Shown: piece by piece, positions 45,951 to 62,530 of the stretch
Numbering within the stretch: the first letter of the stretch is position 1
Layout of the letters: each line of letters starts with the position of its first letter
DNA from: Rhizoclosmatium globosum
Lineage: Eukaryota; Chytridiomycota; Chytridiomycetes; Chytridiales; Chytriomycetaceae
DNA length: 64,000 nucleotides
Assembly: GCA_002104985.1 (NCBI GenBank)
Contig: MCGO01000105.1
Coordinates: 80,520-144,519, forward strand
Direction: 5' to 3'
Notes under the pieces: generated by a model
Seen by the model: the letters and a program-made list of their open reading frames with translations, nothing else
The model's database searches: none
What the model was told of the DNA's origin: nothing
Made by a program: the position numbers and the translations under genes

Positions 45951-47218
45951 CTACATCATTAACCGTTGTTTCAAAGAGTTCCAGTACTGTAACCGAACTG
46001 TTGCTTCTTTCGCCTTAACCAAGTCACCTTCTGGAAACACTTTTGCCAGGATTTCAATTTCCTTCGCGATACGTTCTGTTATTATATTAAGGTTAGATTT
46101 CCATACTCAGTTAGAGATGAGGATTGGGTAAAACGCAATCACTAAATCTGGTTTGCCTGTCCTCACATGTTTTTTGCCCTGACGGTAAACGGAGCTCCGC
46201 TTTGATATCTCGGCGTTCGCGAAGGACTCGCTCGCTGTCGCTCACAATGCTTTGGTCCAGACGAAAACGAGCTTCGCTCGTGCTAATCGCTTCGCCGAAG
46301 ATTCTCCTCGCTCGCAAGGCTCGTTCGCTGTCACTCAAATGCATCTGCCTCATAAAGGAAACGAGCTTCGCTCGTTCGCTTCGCCTGTTCGCTGTCGTCC
46401 GCTTCGACCAATATATTCTGCTTCACGGTGCCTTCAGAAGGTACGCTTCGCTCGAAATTCGCTTCACAAAAGGCTCGTTCGCTACCCTCACTCCTGAATA
46501 ACATACCTTCATTCTCACGAACCAAAACATCCAAATCGGATTGCGAAGAAACCTCTTCAATAGCCTCCCAAATATCCATGATACGCATCAGGTCGGTGGG
46601 GGACATACCCGTTTTGGAGTCCCCTTCATCAATATGAATTCCGTTGAGATGGAGCAAGTATTTCGCACGAGAGAGAGGGGATCGGAGTGTTTGGTAAGCT
46701 TTGTTTAAGAATGTGATTGTTTGTCCGAGTAGATGCGTTCTTTCTATTATGTTTTGTGTGTTTTAGAGGCGTATATGGAAAGAAAAAAGAACCCCACCTC
46801 GTCCAAGTGAGCTTGTTTATCCGGATGCACCTGTTTTTGCAGATTGTGGAAACGCAGTTTGAGACCTTCTGGTCGATTGCGAAAGTTGATCGGAAACCGA
46901 GGATTGTGAAGAAGGAGGATTGCGGATGGACTGGCTGGATTGCGCCGCAGTGGCTTGGCTTTTGGTTTGGTGTTTGGTGAATTCGGAGAAAGAAGAGGCA
47001 TCGAGAGAAGAAGAAGAAGAGGAAGAACACGTTGGACTCGGTGTGCACAGTGTTTGCCGCACTTCCAACAAGACGTTAAAGGAAGACGCTCAACTCGTTC
47101 TGGTTTGGAACTGGACGAAGTGCTGTGTTGTGGCTGCTGTTGTGCTGTTGCAGGACCACTGAAGGAGGGCGGGTGTGTGTTATCGAAGGTGGGTGTGCGA
47201 GGAGCCGGCGAGTGAACA
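45951..47218 (-). CDS. Mitochondrial J-type co-chaperone HscB/Jac1
   Basis: The order of pieces is diagnostic. A basic presequence starts at an ATG at about 47218 (MFTRRLLAHPPSITHTRPPS). It is followed by the zinc-finger start CWKCGK and CGAIQP, then a J domain with LKLRFHNLQKQVHPDKQAHL (HPD triad), NKAYQTLRSPLSRAKYLL, and the HscB C-terminal domain (DIWEAIEEVSSQSDL, ILAKVFPEGDLVKAKE). The protein delivers Isu scaffold to mitochondrial Hsp70 for iron-sulfur cluster assembly. The last exon is 46075-45951, after a 431-nt intron (46076-46506), far longer than others here and filled with repeats. At least three one-base frame changes occur between 46780 and 47200. For an essential single-copy gene, assembly errors are the likeliest cause. 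Confidence 0.75.
46130..46500. repeat. Short palindromic GCTTCGCTCG-type repeats within the HscB intron
   Basis: The intron is dense in variants of GCTTCGCTCG and CGTTCGCT. The hairpin unit ACGAGCTTCGCTCGT is present at 46267-46281 and again at 46361-46375, followed by partial copies up to 46490. The sequence is much richer in GC than typical introns here. It looks like a dispersed short repeat cluster; origin unknown. Confidence 0.6.
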
Positions 47219-47301
47219 TTTCTAAGAGACAAAATAAATAGACAAACAGTCTTTATGAATAACAGTAAATTAATTCCCAAAGTATGAAATAGATGTGATG
47301 C

Positions 47302-48402
47302 TTAGTCATCCTCTTCTTCCATTGCTGCACGGTCCTCTCCTCCCTCTTCATCATCCTCTTCTCGTTGGATCCATCCACTACTTCGTATCCATCCGTGTCA
47401 GACCAGTGCCCAACAATCCTCACATTGAACTTGGCCATCTTAAAGTTAAAGTGTTTCAACAGTTGTGCCTGGTTTGTTGTCAATGGTTCGCCCTCTGTGC
47501 AGATTGTGTACTCTCGCATGAGCATAATAACACCTGCTCATGAGGAGTTTAGTATTGATAATAAAATATATCCACCATGCACGCGGGAGACAATTAAAGG
47601 AAAGTAAAGTTAAAACGAAATGGACACGAACCTCCTTTCAAAAGTGTGGGCATGCCAAGGCCTCGCAATTGTGTCTCCATATTGTTTGGGAATGCCATGA
47701 TTTCTTCTTTGGCGGTTGGAAGGTACGATGGAGCCAGTCTTCCTCCACTGTGTCCATTTCAACTGCTTCAATTCTGCGGAACACGGGACCTGCTGGCAAA
47801 GTAATTGTGTGTGTTGCTACCACTCCGTTTCTTGCGAAATCTGTGTGCACGTATTGGCTGAAAGCTCTGTATGTTCGTTTGTGTCAATAAAATAACTACA
47901 ACCCAACTAACAACACAAACACACGTACTCTCTAATCTCGTCCAACCCAAGTTGACTAAAACAAAGCCCCACATCTCCCTTCAACGCCTCCCCAACAAAC
48001 CGAAGTCCCTCCTTAAACTCGTGCTCGCGATCAGGCCCTCCAAGCGCTTTGCGATACTCTGTTGTTTCCGAAAAAGAAGGTTGTGTTTTGTGTTTTCATG
48101 CCCTGGCGCATTGCTTTTAGGATGATGTTGCGCATGTTTGAGACGGAGATGACGTAGCAGTGTGGGTTCTCGTCGGCGGCGGTGCGGACCTTTTTGTTTC
48201 GGGTTTGTTGGTTTGATGTGGTTGGATTGAATTGGTTATGAGAGTAATGGATGGAAGAGAGACAGTGCGTGTTAGATGGTCAAGTACTTGATCAGATCTA
48301 ATAAGAGTAAAGTACCTTGTCGAATAACACTGACTTGGAATCTTTGCCCTTCTTTTCAGTTCGGGTCAGAGCAACAACCTTGTTTCGTTTTGACTTGGGC
48401 AT
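47302..48402 (-). CDS. MRT4: Ribosome assembly factor Mrt4/MRTO4
   Basis: Four exons are inferred: 48402-48316, 48189-47929, 47866-47632 and 47533-47302. The N-terminus MPKSKRNKVVALTRTEKKG and the following ISVSNMRNIILKAMRQG are typical of Mrt4, the P0 paralog that holds the place of the ribosomal stalk in pre-60S particles. Later segments (YRKALGGPD, FSQYVHTDFARNGVVATHTI, NNMETQLRGLGMPTLLKGG, MLMREYTICTEGEPLT) follow the family in order, and one frame ends in the expected acidic tail. Single-base frame changes are needed near 48080, 47730 and 47360. Because the gene is single-copy and conserved, these look like assembly indels. Confidence 0.82.
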
Positions 48403-48886
48403 TTCTGTTGTGGTTGGTGTTTTTTGGATTGGTGTGTGCAAGAAAAAAAAGAAAGAAGGATGAGAGAGGTGTGACCCAGAACAAGAGAAAGAGGATCGAA
48501 TTAAAGAGGAATGATAATGCCAATGAGGAATTGTAGTTATTGAACGGTTGACGATATATATGGATGATTGAAGATTTGGGTATTCCCTCAATTTCAGATC
48601 AGACACTTTGCGCTTTGACTGAATTCGGACCGGTTCAGTTCAGAATATAAAATCATATACCTTAATATACTGGTGTAAAAGTGGCAGAAATTATCCAATT
48701 TAACTTGTCCGTTTTTGCGCCACCATCATCGCTTTTGGTTCAGTTCTGCCGGCAACTTGGTCAAGGCCCCGACTCTATTCAGAACTCAACCATATCGATA
48801 TCTTGTAAGTATTCATCGTAATTGATTGACATGGTCGCTAACGAACTCAGACTCACTCAATCCCAGGCCAATAAAACCAATTAAAA

Positions 48887-53556
<4,670 letters not shown>

Positions 53557-53881
53557 CCGTCAATCTTTGGAGGTGACAAATCAAATCACCTTGAATAGTA
53601 ATACCCGAAGAGTCATAAAGAGAGTGAAATCCTGCAATAGATTAATTACTTTGAAGCTATTGGAAAACATTTCACGTAATATCCTTAATCGATGTTCATT
53701 ATCCATCGAGTTGTCCTCTTTGCGAAGAGAGCGTGCACGGAAAAGTACCAGACTGCCTTTTCTAATTGATTGGTACACGAAAATATTGTGAAATTGAGAG
53801 GTTCAGTCGTAAAACAAAATCAAGATTCGGAGAGTTCAGTTCAACGAAAAAAAAACTCGCACTCAAACCACTCAAACAGCC

Positions 53882-55763
53882 ATGTCTCTACAGTTTACGC
53901 CTCCTATCGCTGGTTTGGCGCATAACTTTCACCTCCCTTTGGCTTCGAATGTCTCCTCGCCCATTTCTTTGTTTTCCAAACCAGCTCCTGTCGATCCACA
54001 CTCTCGCGATGGATCCACTCAATCTTATTGGGTGACGTACCATGGCGGACCAGTGATCAAAAACGTCGAAGTCCGTCCGCTTTGGTATGGGAACATTTCA
54101 ACTGCGTCCGATCTAGATTCAATGTACAAGGCTGTTGTCCAATCTTCTTGGTGGGACATCCTATCGCAATACGGTGCTGGTCGTGGAAAAGCATACACTG
54201 GTGTTACGATTCCTGCGAATATTGATGCCTCTGCCGGGTTTGTCACTGATGTCCAGATCCAGACTCTCTTTGTCAACATGGTTCAAGCTGGTACAATCAA
54301 GCCAACTGAAAACACATACTACCCGCTCCACTTTCCTCCTGGTGTCTCAATTCAAATTGGAACAGTTGGGGCAAGCTCTTGCCAGGTTTTCTGCGGTTAC
54401 CACAACGTTATTGATATTTCAAGCTTGAAAGTTGGAGCGCAATACTTGAAGTATGGCGTCATGTTTGACGTTTCTGATCCAACCTGCAATTGCCATCCAG
54501 ATTCAACCAAGACTTCACTTGAGAATGATTTCTTTTTGGCAACGCAGGAACTTGCTGAAGTTGTTGTCAGCCCAGCTGCGCCTTTGGTAAGAGTTGGGAA
54601 ATGCAAATCCGTTTGGACAAATCGGAGACCTTTGTCCGTGGCAGTATGGTACCACTACAGGTCGTGATGGAAAGACTTACACCGTGCAAACTTTGTGGTC
54701 AAACGTTGACAAGGCTTGTGTACTGCAGGAAAGGCTGACATTGCATTGTTGCCTCCTGTTGGCAGTGTTTGTTATCCTGCTTTGAATAGTATTGAAGTTT
54801 ACCCCATTGGTTCAGTTGCCAGTGGACAGGGATTTAACCTTCAATGGAATGGGTCTGACTGGAACAAGTTACATCATTGTGGTACGTTTATTTGTGGAAT
54901 TTTAATAATATTGACATTGAGATTTGTTTACAGATGGACGTTACTATCTCCCACGTTGTTATCCAAATACTGCATCAGGAAATGTGGAGGGTGCGCAATC
55001 AAGCAGCAATGGTCACAATCAAGTAGTGCTTTTCAATCCGTTTGATTATCCTATTCAAGCTGACATCGGAGAGTGTATTGTAGGTGCTGATCCAGGTAAA
55101 TTAATTTAAGTCTAGGATGTACTTTGAAAAACTCTCCCTCAGCTCTTCCAAATGATCCGTGCACAAAGAATGGAGACTACACCTGCAGTGACAATGTATT
55201 GACAATCTATCAGTGTGGCTACGTTGCTGGAATACTCTTGCGTGGAGACCTTTCCAGCAGTGTCAAACCGGAACTCGTTGCTCTGTTAACTCACCAAAAA
55301 ACTACGTTGGTTGCGTGATTGACCCCATTCCCGTGCTTCCTTCCCCACCAGCACCAATTGTTGATAACTGGTAATTCTTCATGTTTTATAGACAAAACAG
55401 CTGTTAACTCTTGTATTATGGTTTAGTTATCCATTCTGCGATTATAACAATGAGCTTTATGTTGCTGGAACTTTCTGCTCAGCTCATGGCGCCAATTACC
55501 AGTCCGATGGATACCAATTTAATTACGTTAAATTCTGTGGTAGGCTTGTTGCAAACCATCATAATGATACTGATCCAAACACAATAGATGCAAAGGCTAT
55601 TCCAAAGTGTTATCCCACTACTTGGTATCCAGGGCTTCCAGGACTTGGTCCAGGAAGTCAGGTGACATTGGGTGGGGCTAACTGGTACCTTGATGGAAAT
55701 TATAACTGGTCTATGCAAACCATGTTCCTAAACATTTCATTCCTTCCTGTTCATTTGATATAG
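53882..55763 (+). CDS. Secreted-type protein with CBM19-like chitin-binding module
   Basis: The N-terminal 250 residues (TYHGGPVIKNVEVRPLWYGN; SWWDILSQYGAGRGKAY; CQVFCGYHNVIDIS) form a globular domain I do not recognise. After GADP an intron (about 55096-55141) leads to DPCTKNGDYTCSDN, and a shifted frame continues QQCQTGTRCSVNSPKNYVGC. The cysteine spacing resembles fungal CBM19 chitin-binding domains. A final exon from about 55427 has FCDYNNELYVAGTFCSAHG. Introns at about 54882-54932, 55096-55141 and 55372-55426 are GT-AG and in phase. One-base frame changes are needed near 54595, 54720 and 55235. No convincing signal peptide is seen, so the true start may lie upstream. A wall-associated role is inferred. 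Confidence 0.55.
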
Positions 55764-56506
55764 TTCTTTTGAAGTGCTCCTTTGAAATAAAAGGCAAGAT
55801 TTTAATGGTGCTGGTGTTGGTTGTTTTCTACCTTCTCTTCATGCGATTTTGCTCAACCGATTATGGAAATGCCGGAAAGTGGATATTCTTCCACTTACAT
55901 CGGATATTCATTGTATTGCGTCGAAATTCAAATGATACTGTTGATTCTTTAACACTACGAGAAAAGTAAATACCATACATCAGTGTTTGATCCTCCTGAG
56001 ATGAATTTGTCACGGTATTTGCATAATGGAAACGCAAGTCCTGAAATTGTGGCGGGCGGTTCAAAAAATGGCCGTAAGAAGGAACAAATCGCCATGATTC
56101 CATCTTCTTAACGTTTAATTACGTGAATGAAGCAACAGATTTTTTAAGAAGAGAGCGTGGTGAAAGATGTAGGCGGGTTTGGTAAGTTGATTCTAATAAT
56201 TAAATATATTAACAAATCGTTTGCAACGGTGAATTGAGTTATGTTGTTATAAAAATCGCTAATCATTCGTTTATGATGTTCTATACTCTTGGTTAGTTGG
56301 GTTAGATTTGATGATTGTAAGTGTCTCTATTTGGTTTGATGATGTGGCTTACGAAAACTGAGGTGCGTCGTGCCGCCGCTAGGACCTTTTTAGCTTGCTT
56401 TTTGTGTATGAAATAAGAGAATGTTTTATTGGATTAAGCACAGACACCAGCACATCATCCCCAGTGAACAAACAGCACATCAAGTCCTGCAAGCGTCAAT
56501 GACGTA
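55764..56506. other. AT-rich region up to the rDNA junction
   Basis: About 740 nt contain no supported gene. Short frames at 55769-55969 and the opposite strand overlap each other. At 56507 the sequence switches abruptly to 18S rRNA; just before it, AAGTCCTGC at about 56483 is only loosely like the normal upstream 18S text, so the rRNA homology really begins there. Confidence 0.5.
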
Positions 56507-56866
56507 CCAGCCGCGGTAATTCCAGCTCCAATAGCGTATATTAAAGTTGTTGCAGTTAAATAGCTCGTAGTTGAATCTTGGCCTGGTTTGGCGGTCGCGC
56601 TCTAGGGCGTGTACTGTCGGCCGGGTCTTTACTTGCGGGGAACGTGCGTGCCTCTCGGGGTGTGTACGGGAACCGTGGCTATTACTTTGAAAAAATTAGA
56701 GTGTTTAAAGCAGGCGTAAGCTTGTATACATTAGCATGGAATAATAGAATAGGACTTTGTTTTATTTTGTTGGTTTCTAGGGCCGAAGTAATGATTAATA
56801 GGATAGTTGGGGCATTAGTATTTAATAGTCAGAGGTGAAATTCTTGGATTTATGAAAGACTAACTT

Positions 56867-56914
<48 letters not shown>

Positions 56915-56931
56915 CAGGGGATCGAAGATGA
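56507..56931 (+). rRNA. 18S rRNA, middle part (5' truncated, before insertion)
   Basis: The sequence from CCAGCCGCGGTAATTCCAGC, through the V4 region, to AGGTGAAATTCTTGGATT and GAACGAAAGTCAGGGGATCG is nuclear small-subunit rRNA. It starts near position 560-570 of a standard 18S, so the first third is missing, and no external transcribed spacer is seen. CCAGCAGCCGCGG reads CCAGCCGCGG here, a three-base loss at a universally conserved site. The gene is interrupted at GATCGAAGATGA, exactly where the element begins. Confidence 0.93.
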
Positions 56932-57528
56932 CACGAATCTAGTAGAGATCCTGTTATCGGGTAGCTCGAAAAGTTTGTTGGTGAGGAAGGCCCCGGGAGC
57001 AAACCCGGGCGCGAACAACTGATCGGCAGCGCCAGACACGCTTTTGCCTAGGTGCCTGACCTCATCCTCGACCTGACACGATCTTGATTAAAGCTGTAAG
57101 GAGCAATTGTAAAGACTAGGTGCAACCCCACCGGGAATACACGGTGACGACCCGAAGTCACCCCAAGAGGGCGAGAGCCAAGTAAGCGGAAACGAGTAGC
57201 AAGATAGTAGATCCGCGGGCGCGCGGGGACGAAACCTTACGAAGAAATGCCGAAATGACTCGCAGGGCACTACGGAGTGTAAAACCGGTGGGGAGCGGGG
57301 CGCGTAGCGATTGAGCTCCAAGCGGGTGACCCCGCGAGCCCAAAACAACAAGCCCAAACCTTAGAAATTACAAAAACTACGACAAAGCCATGAAAACCTC
57401 AGATTGGGTAAAGCAGAAACTTAAGTTCGGTCAATCATAATAAAAGACTCGCCCCGAAGCTACCTCTCTATACTTACCTGGTTGTTAGCACATCCAAACT
57501 CCTCGTGGTGGCCCCTGGATTACGCTAA

Positions 57529-58246
57529 TTGGACCTAACAACCGCGGTGAAGACCGCCGTGGCGCAAGCCCGAGACCAATACTTCGCCCTGGACGGCGTT
57601 AAACTCATCCAAAACCCAAACATGTCCAAACGCAGCAGAAACAAGAACAATTCCGGTAGTGGCCCCCGCCCCACTAGTACGGATCAAGCTAGGGAACCTG
57701 TGGCCGAAGCTGTCCCCACAGCAAAACAAACAGCACTGGTCCCCCCAAAAACCCAAAACCCCCGTCAAGAAAACTACAGCCGAAGCCGCTGAAGCAAATC
57801 TCGCACGGGCAACCGCTGCAGCAACCCTCACCGACACAGTGTATACGTTGAACTCCCCGAAGACTTCAACGAAATCACGTGGCCGAGGCAAAAACCAAAC
57901 TCCTGGACGCCGCTTACGACAAGGACATCCAAATCAAACAAATCCAACCGACCGCAGGTTCTTTCCGATTTACCCTGGACGGGGTACAAAAGAAGAAGTA
58001 AAGTCATTATGCTTGCGCACGGGATCCAGCGCAGAACCTCCCTCCCATCAAGGTAAGGTTCACCCACGTTCCCAAGGAAAAAAGAAAAAACTAACCAAAA
58101 ACCCCACCACCCAGGTCTTCAAGTGCATACCAGACCCGTACTTCAAGCCTACCCCAATCAAGCCATCGGAAGAAAACCCAATCATCGGCTTCCTACCAGG
58201 CGTTCCCCTCGGAACTACCAATGACTTAATCAAGAGCCAATGGTAG
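57529..58246 (+). pseudogene. ORF1-like (gag-like) region of the 18S element
   Basis: Two overlapping frames (57529-57792 and 57659-58246) are rich in lysine, proline, threonine and asparagine, as in many ORF1 nucleic-acid-binding proteins. The first starts MDLTTAVKTAVAQARDQYF; the second includes a basic stretch (QGKKKKLTKNP) and ends IIGFLPGVPLGTTNDLIKSQ. No CCHC knuckle is obvious. The frames probably belong to one protein joined by a frame change near 57760. The role as RNA-binding chaperone is inferred from position only. Confidence 0.5.
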
Positions 58247-58749
58247 GATGGACCGTCAAAGCCATTGAAGCCCAGTACTACCGCAATACGGTATCGGTGA
58301 ACGCCTCGTTCACTTCCACCCAACAACCGCCACCACCGCCACCGCCATGTCCTAACAGACAAAGCCCCCCCCCCAGACCCAGTCATCCCCGAGAGATACC
58401 ATCCTTGGATCCAAGATCTCTTTCTACCTCAAAACTACTGCTCCAGTGCAAACTGGTCGGTCACATTGTCAACAAATTCCGGTGAACATCAAGATTCACG
58501 AGACTGAGAAGAAAAGGAAAGCGCAAGAGATATGGAAAGCAAGATGAAAACCAAAATCGTAAGTCCCACCCCAAAGAAACCCCAAACAAAACCAACAAAC
58601 CCTCCCCAGATCTAGCCAAGAAACCAAGCGGAAACCGGTTCGAAGTGCTATCTTTTGAAGAGCCCTTGATTGAAAGGAAAAAAAATAATAATAAATAACT
58701 GAGTACAAAACACTGTCCCAAACCCAACCCCCGTTAAGCCTAACACCCC

Positions 58750-59330
58750 CCTTAAAATAGCAAGCTGGAACGTAAGAGCCTAAACAACCCAGCATCCCAG
58801 AACCTCTCAGGACCATTGTAGAACAATTCGACCTAGACATTGTAGCACTCCAGGAACAAAAGGAAAGAACTTACCTCAAACCCATGACTTCCCACTGCTA
58901 GAAAGCTACAACCTCTTGGCCACCCCTAACGAAAAGGGCGGACCACGACATAGGCCTACTAGTCAAGAATCACTAAAAATGGAATTCACACCAAAGACCC
59001 TAACCAAACACGCAGTTGAATACAGGCATGAAGAAATAACCATCGTTAACATCCACGGCCCCACTTGAAAGAAAGAGCAGTGAATGGGAAAAGATCTCAA
59101 AAGGAATCGACCCAAGAACCGACATCTGGTAGGAGACTTCAACATCTGCCTACATAACCAAGACCGACTCCCAAACAACCCAGATAGATTCACCAAAAAC
59201 ATCAAGAAGATGTAGAGACCCTAAACCTCGAAGACGTGCACAAAAAGCTCCACCCAGACGAAACAGACTACACCCATACACACCCTAAAGGTAAATCAAG
59301 AATAGACAGAGCCTACGTCAACCAACAATC
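58750..59330 (+). pseudogene. AP endonuclease domain of the 18S element
   Basis: Fragments in shifting frames follow the order of APE-type LINE endonucleases: KIASWNVR (58753 on), IVEQFDLDIVALQE (catalytic E, about 58815), EEITIVNIHGPT, HLVGDFNI (about 59125, catalytic D and N) and the late KGKSRIDRAYVN (about 59290). This nuclease would nick the target DNA strand to prime reverse transcription. At least four frame changes or stops interrupt it. Confidence 0.7.
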
Positions 59331-59989
59331 CCAACGTCCAACTGGAAAACATACCAACCAACGGAGAAATATCAATCACCACCTAATAACCTTCGAAATA
59401 ACAAATACAAACCCCGAACAAACTAAACAAAAGTACCGTCCAAACTCAAACCAAAAACCCTCAGAAACAAACAGGTAATAAATGGATAGAAGACCTAACC
59501 AGAAGGCAGCCAACTGGAAGAGCTCTACTCCGAAATAACCAAAAACATCGACAACTCAACAGAATGGACGACAGAAAATTCACGTCAAAAATAAATCGCT
59601 CATAACCAAAAGGAAAAAGCCTTAAACCGAATGACCCGAAGGAGTAACAAGTACTGAAAAAGAAATAAAAGACCTCCTCACAGAGATCTCGAACATACAA
59701 CCCCAACTTCGGAAGGAATTGGAATCCCGGTTAGGTTCAAGTTCCTAAGTGACCCCAACTCAAGACCTACTCTACCCGCCAAACCAGCGGAACCCATAAA
59801 GCCCTAAGAAAAGACGAGAACGACACACCCACGAAGAGATAGAAAGATGCTGGAGATAACAACAGACTTCTATAAGGAACTCTTCAAATATATACCCACA
59901 CAGAGGAAGCACAGAACGCAGCAGTGAAAGCCCTCAGAGATGAGAAAGAAAACGTAGAAGCACCCTCATAAATACAATCCAACACCCAT

Positions 59990-60900
59990 ACCGAAAAAAA
60001 CTTAGAAAAGCAGTGACGGGTCTTAAAAGCAACCGAAGCTGCGGACCGGACGGAATACATACGAACTATCAAGAATGGTGCCAGGACGAGAGGTTCGAAG
60101 GACCCTAAGAACGGCATTGTCTGACGCCATACAAGGAAGAAAAAACTCCCCGAAGCAAGGAAGCAATAATAAAGCCCCTTTCAAAAAAAAGGATAAAACA
60201 TCCTTAAGTTCTACAGACCCATAACCCTGATGAACACGGTATATAAACTATTCACAAAGATCCTAAGCCCAGACGACCGTAGCCATGGAACCCTCTTCAA
60301 TAAGGACCAGCATGCCTTATACAAGGGAGAAGCATCCTGACCCCATTTACCTAGTCCAAACAATAATAACGGCATGTGAAAACGGAACCCTAAGAAGGAG
60401 CTGTCCTAGTCTCCTAGACCAACCAAGGCATACGACAGAGTAAGCCATGAGTAATGTACAAATGCCTCGAAGCCATGCAACTCCCACACCATACCATCCA
60501 ACTCATAAGATACTTTACACGGACTGTACAACCCAAATAGACATAAACGGCCTAGTAACCGAACCCATCCTGCTGAAACAAGGAATCAAACAGGGGACCC
60601 CTTGAGCTGCATCCATTCATAAGCGTCATGGAATCACTAGCAGCAAACCTCAGAACCAAAACACAATAGCATACCGATAGGAGGAATAAACAAGATATGC
60701 GAACTATACGTTGACGACCAACCTTATCCTAAAAAACCCGGAAGATACGCAACAGCATTTGAGCGATTGAGACATATAAGCAGGCAGCAATGCAGACTTC
60801 AATGTGGCCAAATCATCACGCTTCTATGCGGAAACCAGATAGGGCCAAACACTGTCCCAAACCTCCACCAACCGAAAACAATGATGATGGAAAAGCAGAA
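59990..60900 (+). pseudogene. Reverse transcriptase domain of the 18S element
   Basis: In order: LKSNRSCGPDGIHTNY (about 60020), FYRPITLMNTVYKLFTKIL (about 60212), a motif A-like DQ-TKAYDRVSHE reconstructed across one base loss (60416-60450), GIKQGTP (about 60583, motif B) and LYVDD (60704-60718, motif C). Both catalytic aspartate positions are thus represented. Several frame changes separate the motifs. The arrangement is that of a LINE reverse transcriptase. Confidence 0.75.
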
Positions 60901-61794
60901 GGAATCAGACACCTAGGAGCCATGGTCGGAAAGTACGCCAACGGGACATCCGTATGGATAACCTGATCACCAAACCATCAAGGAAGCCAAAGCACTAAGA
61001 CTCGAAAGATTCACCGTGCCCGAAAGATTAGTACGCTCCGAACCACATCACCCAATAATAACGTTCGGGACCAAATAGAAAGTCGACCAAACCAAAATAA
61101 ATGAACTACAGGCCACCTTACACAGAGAGGTATATGGCCAACGAAACTGCCTGGCTGAACGACAATGACCTAGGACTACATAAAACCACGGAGGCCTAAA
61201 CATGCCATGATAAAACACTGCATACAAAGTCGGCGATTGACCTTGTCAAAAACTGGCCAAAGGCAAACACCCATCAAGCAGTGGCAAAGACTCCTGCTAC
61301 ACCAATGGCACGTAGCCATAAAACCAATACGAAAACCAACAAATAAAAAAGATGACCTTTGAAGAAATGGAAAAAAGTTCACAGACCATTCACCCAAAAA
61401 GTCCCGGACGTCGGAACGCAAAAAATGGTGGCCAAAGCACCCCATGACTTCCACTCAAGATGCAAACCTACAACCGAAATTGAGAAAGAAATAGTAAGAG
61501 ACCCAGAAACGAAACAGACCCATCGATAAACGATCTCCCGATTGCATACTCAATATTTTACACACACAACAATCACGCGCATGGGAAACGCTACAACCCT
61601 TATTACAAGCAGCAACACTAACACGTTCCAAGACCTATTCCACCCAAACCAGAAGAGAATACTCCAAAAGAGTGGAGAGAGAAAAAATGGAGAGGAGAAT
61701 GTAAGTACCTCAAAAAGTACACGATAACCCCAACAGCAACAGAGACCAGAGAGTCAACCAGATCCTCCTGGTTGACACACCCGAATATGAACCC

Positions 61795-62472
61795 ATGAAC
61801 GAGGCCTATAAAAGCAACCACACCAAAGCACTCGCAAATAGCAGCATCCCAAAAATGCCAGAAGCCCTATGGAACAAGTTCTGGAAGATCCCACTCGAAC
61901 CAAAAGTAAGAGTGTCGACCTACCGATTAATCATAGAAAGGCAAAAACTTGGTTACCAGAGAAACCCAAAAACCACCTGTCCCAACTGCGACGAAAACGT
62001 AACTGAATCTCCCAAACACCTGTACAATGAATGCAAGATGGCCAAGGATCTCAGGGAACCATGGAAAGGAATTAGACCTAACCTTACACTTGAATTCAAG
62101 GATGGAAAAAGCCTCGAAACCATGTTCCAAACTACAAACAAAACCATAACAATCCCAGTGATCATCACCTCCTACTTACACACCATATGGAAAGAAAGGA
62201 ACAACGTCACAAGAAACGAAAATCGCTCAACACAAAAAACCCTTAGAAAAAACATGTCAAATACATGCCTGGACCTAGTAGAGAGAATCCAGAGTAAGCG
62301 AGCCCTAACACCCTCAAAACCCGACTCACCAGAAGGTCTGGAACTCCCAATCATCCTTAAGTACCTACAAATACTTATAGAAGAAGGAACCCAAGCCATA
62401 CCCAACGACATCCTCAGCGAATGGAAGGCCCTCTTAAACAAGGTGCCCCCAAAGGTTGTCAAGCCCTCGTAA
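61795..62472 (+). CDS. C-terminal zf-RVT region of the 18S element
   Basis: This 225-codon frame is the longest intact piece of the element. It shows LWNKFWKIPLEPKVRVSTYR followed by KTTCPNCDENVTESPKHLYN and a further cysteine (ECKMAKDL), the C-x2-C...H...C pattern of the zf-RVT domain after LINE reverse transcriptases. A helical, charged C-terminus follows. The domain is thought to bind element RNA or target DNA. Its integrity contrasts with the broken upstream frames and suggests limited decay time. The stop at 62470 is 130 nt from the 3' end of the element. Confidence 0.7.
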   Translation: MNEAYKSNHTKALANSSIPKMPEALWNKFWKIPLEPKVRVSTYRLIIERQKLGYQRNPKTTCPNCDENVTESPKHLYNECKMAKDLREPWKGIRPNLTLEFKDGKSLETMFQTTNKTITIPVIITSYLHTIWKERNNVTRNENRSTQKTLRKNMSNTCLDLVERIQSKRALTPSKPDSPEGLELPIILKYLQILIEEGTQAIPNDILSEWKALLNKVPPKVVKPS

Positions 62473-62500
62473 GAGGCACCTCTCGGAGTGGGCCAAGGCA

Positions 62501-62530
62501 GAGCGGAGGGGTTCGAATCCCCTACGATCA
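62501..62530 (+). other. tRNA-like T arm in the 3' UTR of the 18S element
   Basis: AGGGG TTCGAAT CCCCT (62507-62523) is a perfect tRNA T arm with the invariant TTCGA loop, followed by TACGATCA. No matching 5' acceptor half is clear upstream, so it is not a full tRNA. Such motifs could serve reverse-transcriptase rec­ognition, by inference. Confidence 0.55.

Noticed and set aside
46130..46500. CRISPR-like array
   Set aside because: The repeats are short, irregularly spaced palindromes inside a eukaryotic intron, without regular spacers.
57088..57357. Minus-strand frames in the element's 5' region
   Set aside because: They arise in GC-rich structured sequence antisense to the element and have no domain support.
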